Source: Roseiflexus sp.
GTDB taxonomy: Bacteria > Chloroflexota > Chloroflexia > Chloroflexales > Roseiflexaceae
DNA: 40,954 bases
Reading direction: 5' to 3'
Assembly (NCBI GenBank): GCA_025055265.1
Contig: JANWXL010000435.1
Coordinates: 1-40,954 of the forward strand
In this document: positions 36,028-40,954 of the stretch, piece after piece
Numbering within the stretch: the first letter of the stretch is position 1
How the letters are laid out: each line of letters opens with the position of its first letter
Notes under the pieces: model-generated
Database searches by the model: none
The model's input: the letters and a program-made list of their open reading frames with translations, nothing else
Told to the model about the DNA's origin: nothing
Position numbers and translations under genes: made by a program

Positions 36028-36866
36028 CGAGTGAGCACTGGCTGCTGCACGTCGAGCAGCTCACTAAACATTTCGGACCTACCTGCCCCGATTGTCGTCG
36101 CCTGACCGGACCCGACACGGGACGGTCGCGCTGCCCGCGTTGCGGCACAGTGTGGGCATGCGTCGATGTCAATGTGCAACTGGCTGCGGGCGAAGTGCTG
36201 GGCATCGTCGGCGAAAGCGGCAGCGGCAAGAGCACATTGCTCCAGATGATTCATCTGGCTATTCGCCCCGACAGCGGGCGCATCTGGTACTGCGACGACG
36301 GCGAAACGCCGCGTGATCTCCTGGCGCTCGACCGCTACGAAGCGCGACACTTTCGCAACACGCGCCTCGGCATCGTCTACCAGCGGCCCGAACTGGGGCT
36401 GAACATGCGCTTCTCGGTAGGCGGCAACGTCGCCGAGAAACTGCTCCTGGCTGAATGGCGGCACTTCGGTCGCATCCGCGCGCGCACCGCTGAACTGATG
36501 GCAAAAACCGAGCTGCCGCCCGAGCGCATCGACGATGAACCAGCCACCTTCAGCGGCGGGATGCTGCAACGGGTCCAGATCGCCAAGGCGCTCGCCAGCC
36601 GCCCGGCACTCCTCCTGCTCGATGAGATCACGAGCGGGCTGGATGTTTCGGTGCAGGCGCGCGTGCTCGACCTGCTGCGGCGCATCCAGTGGGAGGATGG
36701 AATCACGATGCTGCTGGTCTCGCACGACCTGGGGGTAGTGCGGCAACTCGCGCGCCGCACGATTGTGATGAAGAACGGTCACATTGTCGAGGCGGGCCTC
36801 ACCGACCAGATCCTGGAAGACCCGCAGCACCCGTACACGCAACTGCTGGTGTCGTCGGCATTGTAG
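36024..36866 (+). CDS. phnK: C-P lyase ABC protein PhnK with added zinc-ribbon segment
   Basis: A 280-aa ABC ATPase. Walker A GESGSGKS (63-70), signature TFSGGMLQRVQIAKAL, Walker B LLLLDEITSGLD and switch VSHDLGVVRQLA, ending PQHPYTQLLVSSAL as in PhnK. PhnK docks on the PhnGHIJ core and drives conformational change. Between the first strand (HVEQLTKHFGPT) and the region normally following it there is an extra segment with Cys21, Cys24, Cys37, Cys40 and Cys46 (CPDC...CPRC), a zinc-ribbon-like insertion of about 28 residues absent from E. coli PhnK. ATG at 36024 overlaps phnJ (ATGA). The operon is then broken by 776 bases of repeats. Confidence 0.94.
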   Translation: MTSEHWLLHVEQLTKHFGPTCPDCRRLTGPDTGRSRCPRCGTVWACVDVNVQLAAGEVLGIVGESGSGKSTLLQMIHLAIRPDSGRIWYCDDGETPRDLLALDRYEARHFRNTRLGIVYQRPELGLNMRFSVGGNVAEKLLLAEWRHFGRIRARTAELMAKTELPPERIDDEPATFSGGMLQRVQIAKALASRPALLLLDEITSGLDVSVQARVLDLLRRIQWEDGITMLLVSHDLGVVRQLARRTIVMKNGHIVEAGLTDQILEDPQHPYTQLLVSSAL

Positions 36867-36884
36867 CCAGGAGTGAGGGTGTAG

Positions 36885-37378
36885 AGGCGTGGCGCCGCCA
36901 CGCCCGCAGATACGGCGGCACCCCGTGGGAAGGCAGGCAAGGCAAGCACGTCGGGGCGTGGCGCCGCCACGCCCACAGATACGGCGGTGCGGCGCCACGA
37001 ACCGGCGGTGCGCCGCCACGCCCGCAGATACGGCGGCACCCTGTGGGAAGGCAGGCGAGGCAAGCACGTGGGGGCATGGCGCTGCCACGCCCACAGATAC
37101 GGCGGTGCGGTGCCATGACATGGCGGTGCAGCGCCACGCCCGCGCCGCCACGCCCACAGATACGGTGGTGCGGCGCCACGAACCCGGCGGCGCGCCGCCA
37201 CGCCCGCAGATACGGCGGCGCCCTGTGGGAAGGCAGGCGAGGCAAGCACGTCGGGGCGTGGCGCTGCCACGCCCACAGATACGGCGGTGCGGCGCCACGA
37301 ACCCGGCGGCGCGCGCCACGCCCGCAGATACGGTGACGCCTGTGGGAAGGCAAGCGAGGCGAGTGCAGGAGGCAAAGA
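36885..37378. repeat. CACGCCC(A/G)CAGATACGG array between phnK and phnL
   Basis: The core CACGCCC(G/A)CAGATACGG occurs eight times (near 36899, 36968, 37018, 37088, 37149, 37199, 37269, 37318), spaced 50-80 bases, with GTGGGAAGGCA(G/A)GC boundaries four times (near 36928, 37043, 37224, 37343) marking a higher-order unit of about 115-180 bases. Spacers are themselves repeated, so this is not CRISPR. Long open frames in both directions (AGVAAPRRIC-type peptides) are artefacts. Confidence 0.9.
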
Positions 37379-37642
37379 GCGAGCGACGCGGCGCATGACG
37401 CAGGACCCACGCCGGTTCCGTTGTCGGCATTCGTTTATTCGCTTCCGCATTCGCTGACAGCGAGTGACGAGGCGCATAACGCAGGACAGACGTTCCGTTG
37501 TCGGCATTCGTTTATTCGCTTCCACATTCGCTGACAGCGAGCGACGCGGCGCACGACGCAGGACAGACGTTGGTTCCGTTATCGACATTCGTTTATTCGT
37601 TTCCCCATTCGTTGACAGCGGGAGGCAAGAGGCGAGAGGGTT
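37379..37642. repeat. three copies of a ~80-bp unit before phnL
   Basis: Each unit has GACG(C/A)GGCGCA, CATTCGTTTATTCG (37428, 37505, 37586; spacings 77 and 81) and CATTCG(C/T)TGACAGCG. The array ends with GGAGGCAAGAGGCGAGAGGG, a piece of the GAGGCGAGA family, directly before the phnL ATG. That piece offers the only plausible Shine-Dalgarno for phnL. Confidence 0.9.
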
Positions 37643-38335
37643 ATGACCCATCTCCTTGAGGTATGCAACCTCCACAAATCATTTACGCTCCACCTGATCG
37701 ACGGGCGCACCATCACCCCGGTGCGCGACGTCAGTTTCAGCGTGGCGGCTGGCGAGCATCTCCTCATCTATGGGCGCAGCGGGATAGGGAAAACCAGCAT
37801 TCTCAAGTGCATCTATCGCTCGTACCTGCCCACCTCCGGCGCGATCTGGTTCGATTCGCAGCAATTCGGGCGCATCGATCTCTGCCGCGCTAGCGAAAGC
37901 GTCATCCTGCGACTGCGCGAACGCGAGATCGGTTTCTGCTCCCAGTTCCTGCGCGCGCTGCCGCGCATTTCGGCGCTCGACACCCTCTGCGAACCGCTCT
38001 ACCGGCAGCAGATGGATCGGGCGACGGCGCAGGCGATTGGACGGGAATGGTTGACCCGGCTGGGCATTGCGCCCGAACTGTGGCAGGCAAGCCCGCTCAC
38101 CTTCAGCGGCGGCGAGCAACAGCGCATCAACCTGGGGCGCGCCTTCATCGCCCGACCGCGCCTGCTGCTGCTCGATGAACCGACCGCCAGCCTCGACGAT
38201 GCCACCAAACAGGTGGTGATCGGCATGATCCGGGCAGCGCAGGCGGAAGGAACCGCGATCATCAGCGTCTCGCACGATCTGGCCGCCCTGGGCGCATGCG
38301 CTGACCGGCAATGGACATTTCAGCCAGCGAGGTAA
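37643..38335 (+). CDS. phnL: C-P lyase ABC protein PhnL
   Basis: A 230-aa ABC ATPase. Walker A GRSGIGKTS (44-52, Ile in place of the common Ser/Ala), GFCSQFLRALPRISALDTLCEPL characteristic of PhnL, signature FSGGEQQRINLGRAF, Walker B LLLLDEPTASLDD and VSHDLAAL. PhnL supports the first step of phosphonate activation with PhnG/H/I. The ATG at 37643 is preceded by GAGGCGAGAGGG from the repeat. It ends three bases before phnM. Confidence 0.95.
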   Translation: MTHLLEVCNLHKSFTLHLIDGRTITPVRDVSFSVAAGEHLLIYGRSGIGKTSILKCIYRSYLPTSGAIWFDSQQFGRIDLCRASESVILRLREREIGFCSQFLRALPRISALDTLCEPLYRQQMDRATAQAIGREWLTRLGIAPELWQASPLTFSGGEQQRINLGRAFIARPRLLLLDEPTASLDDATKQVVIGMIRAAQAEGTAIISVSHDLAALGACADRQWTFQPAR

Positions 38336-38338
38336 TGT

Positions 38339-39520
38339 GTGCAATTCCTGTTGACCAATGCAACGGTCGTGATGCCTGACCGGGTAGTGGACGAGGGGTG
38401 GGTTGCGATTGACCGTGGACGGATCGGCGCCATCGGGCGCGGCGCATACCCGCAGGCGCCGACCATGCCGCATTTCGACCTCGACGGCGCCTACCTCCTT
38501 CCCGGTCTGGTCGATCTGCACTGCGACGTGATCGAGAAACTGGTGCAGCCGCGCCCCGGCGTGACGATTGAGCCCGGCATCGCGCTCCACGCCGCCGACC
38601 GCCTCCTGCTCGGATGCGGCGTGACCTGCCAGTTCCACGCGCTCTCGCTCGACGATGCCGAATTTGGCGTGCGCAGCGAACACTTCGTCCACGATTTTCT
38701 TTCGCGCCTGCGCATCGAACGGCACTGCGGCGCGCGTCATCTGGTGCATGCCCGCGTTGAAGTGAGCAGCGAGCGGGGCATCGAGGCGCTGAAGGCAATG
38801 CTCGGTCATCCGCTACTTCGCCTGGTCTCGATCATGGATCACAGTCCAGGGCAGGGACAATACACCACCGAAGAGGCCTTTCGCAGATATGTCGTGCAGA
38901 TGAGCGGGCGCAATGACGCCGAGGTTGACCTAATTCTGGCACGCAAACGCGCCTTACAGACCGACATTCCGCGCCGGATCGGGCAGATCATCGCGTGGGC
39001 GACGCAGTACGGGCTGCCGGTCGCCAGCCACGACGACGATACGCCAGCGAAGGTCGCGCAACTGGTCGAATACGGTGTGCGCATCGCCGAGTTCCCCACC
39101 ACCATGAGCGCCGCGCAGGCAGCGCATGCCGCCGGACTGTCGGTGGGCATGGGCGCGCCAAACGTCTTACGCGGCGCATCCAGCGGCGGCAACCTGAGCG
39201 CGCTGGCAGCCATCGAAGCCGGTGTGGTCGACTGGCTCTGCGCCGACTACTATCCCGCCGCGTTGCTACCGGTCATCTTCCGGCTGGCAGACCGCGGAAC
39301 CCTGAGCCTGCCCGCCGCCGTCGCGCTGGTGAGCCACCACCCGGCGCGCGCAGTCGGGCTTGATCAGCGGATCGGCAGCATCCAGCCCGGTCGTGTCGCC
39401 GATCTGATCGTCGTGCGGCGCATGCCGGACCCCGTCGTGCAGCAGGTCTTCGTCGGCGGCCGGCCCGTCTACGCCTGGGCGGAGCGGGTGGAAATCTCTG
39501 CTGAGAGCCTGTTTGAATAA
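38339..39520 (+). CDS. phnM: RPnTP diphosphohydrolase PhnM
   Basis: A 393-aa amidohydrolase that removes pyrophosphate from alpha-D-ribose 1-methylphosphonate 5-triphosphate. Metal-site motifs: DLHCDVIEKL (usually DLHTDN), VSIMDHSPGQGQY, ASHDDDTPAKVAQLVEYGVRIAEFPTT and MGAPNVLRGASSGGNLSA. Start is GTG at 38339, only three bases after the phnL stop, with GCGAGG upstream; the ATG overlapping the phnL stop is out of frame. It ends the phn operon here: no phnN or phnP follows, so the cyclic phosphodiesterase step must be encoded elsewhere. Confidence 0.95.
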   Translation: MQFLLTNATVVMPDRVVDEGWVAIDRGRIGAIGRGAYPQAPTMPHFDLDGAYLLPGLVDLHCDVIEKLVQPRPGVTIEPGIALHAADRLLLGCGVTCQFHALSLDDAEFGVRSEHFVHDFLSRLRIERHCGARHLVHARVEVSSERGIEALKAMLGHPLLRLVSIMDHSPGQGQYTTEEAFRRYVVQMSGRNDAEVDLILARKRALQTDIPRRIGQIIAWATQYGLPVASHDDDTPAKVAQLVEYGVRIAEFPTTMSAAQAAHAAGLSVGMGAPNVLRGASSGGNLSALAAIEAGVVDWLCADYYPAALLPVIFRLADRGTLSLPAAVALVSHHPARAVGLDQRIGSIQPGRVADLIVVRRMPDPVVQQVFVGGRPVYAWAERVEISAESLFE

Positions 39521-39608
39521 TCACCTCGAAACGCCTGTTCGTTGTGCTACAATACTTGCGCGACAAACGAACTGCTGACTGCAAAGCTGGTTCTCTGGGG
39601 GGTATACG

Positions 39609-39851
39609 ATGGACACGCTGGTAGTTGAACTTGACCCACAGACCGGCGAACGAGCCCGCCGTCTCGCCGAAGCGCGCGGCATGACAGTGGCGGCGCTGGT
39701 GCGAAGCCTGATCGCCCAACTCGACCACAGTGAGATCGCGCAGGACCCGCTGTCTGGGATGTTTGCCAATGAGCCCGCACTCCTTGACCAGGTAGTTGAG
39801 CAGGCGATGCAAAGTCGCGAAACCCAGCCATTGAGGCGCCCGGATGCATGA
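39609..39851 (+). CDS. vapB: VapB-type antitoxin
   Basis: An 80-aa protein. MDTLVVELDPQTGERARRLAEARGMTVAALVRSLIAQL looks like a ribbon-helix-helix DNA-binding domain. An acidic/amphipathic tail (ALLDQVVEQAMQSRE) of the kind that wraps its toxin follows. It overlaps the next gene by eight bases, the standard antitoxin-toxin layout. GGGGGGTATACG precedes the ATG, and a TACAAT (39548-39553) upstream could be its -10. It would neutralise the toxin and autoregulate the operon. Confidence 0.8.
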   Translation: MDTLVVELDPQTGERARRLAEARGMTVAALVRSLIAQLDHSEIAQDPLSGMFANEPALLDQVVEQAMQSRETQPLRRPDA

Positions 39852-40263
39852 GTCGCTCCTCGACACTGACATCTTCTCCGAGATTCTCAAAGGCGTCGAT
39901 CCGGTCGTTGCACAGCGCGCCTCAGCCTATCGTGCGACCTTTGGGCGGTATATGATATCGTCGATTACAGTCATGGAGATCATCAAAGGGTTGCACAAGA
40001 TCGGTCGCGAGGATCGTATTCAACAGTTGCTGCAGGGACTTGCCTTCGTGGAAATCCTGGCATTCGACAAGCGGAGCGCTGAGCTGGCGGGGCGCATCGC
40101 AGCGGATCTTGAGCGCACTGGACAGCCGATTGGACGAGCCGATCCAATGGTGGCCGCCATCGCCCTGCAGCATAGGCTGACGCTGGTTACTGGCAATACA
40201 GCGCACTATGAGCGGGTGAAAGCGCTCGGCCATGCGCTGGAGATTGAGAATTGGCGAGTTTAG
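39844..40263 (+). CDS. vapC: VapC-type PIN-domain toxin
   Basis: A 139-aa PIN ribonuclease. Acidic active-site residues Asp7 (LLDTDIFSE), Glu45 (TVMEIIKGL) and Asp100 (IGRADPMVAAIAL), with Asn118 in VTGNTAHYERV. All are present, so an active endoribonuclease, probably against tRNA or rRNA, is expected. Translationally coupled to the antitoxin gene. Complete and apparently functional. Confidence 0.88.
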   Translation: MHESLLDTDIFSEILKGVDPVVAQRASAYRATFGRYMISSITVMEIIKGLHKIGREDRIQQLLQGLAFVEILAFDKRSAELAGRIAADLERTGQPIGRADPMVAAIALQHRLTLVTGNTAHYERVKALGHALEIENWRV

Positions 40264-40290
40264 CGCCTTGTCGATGCATATTGACTGTCT

Positions 40291-40533
40291 ATGTCGGATA
40301 ACGCACACGAATTCACGCCCTTTATGGCAAATATAACGCCATATCTTGATCGCTTTCAGTTGTTGAAACACGACGCCTTCTTCAAAGCGGTCACGGTTGA
40401 CCCTGGCGGGTATGGCATCTCGTGGAATGATGATATGGATGTGAGCGAATACGAGTTGTGGCATCGGGGCGTTGCGGTTGAGTCGAGCGCCGCAGGGGTG
40501 GAGGAAAACGCTGCTGTGCAGCGGATGGAATAG
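40291..40533 (+). CDS. DUF2442-like protein, N-terminally shortened
   Basis: An 80-aa protein. ANITPYLDRFQLLKHDAFFKAVTVDPGGYGISWNDDMDVSEYELW corresponds to the core of DUF2442 proteins, which are small and often encoded beside toxin-antitoxin-like pairs. The first strand of the domain is missing. In the same frame directly upstream of the ATG the codons read RLVDAY, then a TGA, then LS, which would complete a DUF2442 beginning, so the gene may be a decayed version with a premature stop. No clear ribosome-binding site is visible before 40291. Confidence 0.55.
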   Translation: MSDNAHEFTPFMANITPYLDRFQLLKHDAFFKAVTVDPGGYGISWNDDMDVSEYELWHRGVAVESSAAGVEENAAVQRME

Positions 40534-40562
40534 CGCCTCCGCATCGCTAAGGGCTGATGGAG

Positions 40563-40671
40563 TTTGAGAATCCGGTATCGCCGGATCTAGCCCGCGAAGG
40601 CGGGCTTCGCAACCGTAGCCCGCGACTTTAGGCGCCGGGCGGGTGGGCGGATAGCGGAATATGTATTCAAA
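40563..40671 (+). repeat. dispersed ~110-bp element, copy 3
   Basis: It begins TTTGAGAA, then CCGGATCTAGCCCGCGAAGG, the CGGGCTTCGCAACCGTAGCC block and GCGACTTTAGGCGCCGGGCG, and ends ATGTATTCAAA. It aligns along its whole length with copy 1 at 19367-19480, including the terminal ATGTATTCAAA. An AAAGCCCC-TCT-GGGGCTT hairpin follows at about 40687. Confidence 0.85.
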
Positions 40672-40954
40672 GACCATTGAGTACAGGAAAGCCCCTCTGG
40701 GGCTTACCCGATGCGAGCAGCAGATTCAGTCCGAAGATAGCCACTGGCAGGCATTGCAGGTTAGGAGTCTACGGATCGCCACGGTTGGCGCCCGCCACCA
40801 CCCGCCGACCCGCACCCATCTGTCGCACTCGTGGCAATCCGTGGCCCATTCAAGAGCACACGAATGGCCACGGATCGCAACGGATCGCCACGGATGATGA
40901 TCTCTTCTGCTGATCCGTGAACATCCGTCGCATCCATGTGGATCCGTGTCCTAT
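40672..40954. other. non-coding end of window with CACGGAT-type short repeats
   Basis: No gene is supported. From about 40865 the sequence is made of GCCACGGATCGCAACGGATC-like units and ATCCGTG complements, which resemble strings at 2730-2765 and 8336-8376. It continues past the window edge. Confidence 0.6.

Noticed and set aside
35985-37430. Minus-strand frame of 481 codons over phnK and the repeat array
   Set aside because: The apparent protein repeats (RRICGRGG-like) come from tandem DNA repeats and antisense phnK.
36885-37642. Possible CRISPR array between phnK and phnL
   Set aside because: The intervals between the repeated cores are themselves repeated and vary from 50 to 80 bases; there is no uniform repeat-spacer structure and no cas gene in the window.

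Overview
The window reads as high-G+C chromosomal DNA from a filamentous anoxygenic phototroph-type Chloroflexota, most likely a Roseiflexus relative. That placement is inference from gene content and style: lipoproteins with Gly/Thr/Pro-rich tethers, a large tricorn-protease homologue, GT5 glycogen synthase beside a polyphosphate:AMP phosphotransferase, a complete C-P lyase set with two PhnE permeases, and many dispersed palindromic and tandem repeats between genes. No 16S rRNA or other marker is present to settle it.

Layout. 1-450: a near-perfect 250-bp palindrome with a poly-C/poly-G centre and a third diverged copy. 454-7377 (minus strand): a DUF1156/COG1743-type DNA methylase with an altered catalytic motif, tRNA-Lys, and a tight operon of zinc-ribbon protein, glycogen synthase, polyphosphate:AMP phosphotransferase and DUF507 protein. 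7544-10597: deoC (minus), then a Gfo/Idh/MocA dehydrogenase and a sugar-phosphate isomerase/epimerase (plus) behind a good promoter with an operator-like inverted repeat. 10689-19171: sulfite-oxidase-like protein, small winged-helix regulator, orphan OmpR-type response regulator, PLP aminotransferase, DUF2892 membrane protein, SAM methyltransferase and tricorn-like protease. 19693-23833: an oligopeptide-type ABC importer (lipoprotein plus two permeases, no ATPase in the window). 24630-28586: pyruvate phosphate dikinase and a convergent GT4 glycosyltransferase.

28717-39520 is the centrepiece: phnD-phnC-phnE-phnE (phosphonate import) followed by phnG-H-I-J-K-L-M (C-P lyase core complex, accessory ABC proteins and the RPnTP hydrolase). 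Imported phosphonate would be coupled to ribose triphosphate by PhnG/H/I/L, trimmed by PhnM and cleaved by the radical enzyme PhnJ. PhnF, PhnN, PhnO and PhnP are not in the window. Three junctions of the operon (E2/G, H/I, K/L) are interrupted by dispersed repeats while the other junctions in the E1-to-M stretch are overlapping or nearly so. One repeat supplies the stop codon of phnH, and another appears to supply the ribosome-binding site of phnL. PhnK carries an extra N-terminal Cys4 zinc-ribbon-like segment. The window closes with a vapBC-type toxin-antitoxin pair and a shortened DUF2442 protein.

The most unusual signal is not a new enzyme system. It is the way several unrelated repeat families have been absorbed into genes and operon junctions: in-frame inside the methylase, at the phnH stop, at the phnL start and upstream of ppdK. 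I do not see a CRISPR array, prophage, transposase or an obviously undescribed multi-gene defence system.
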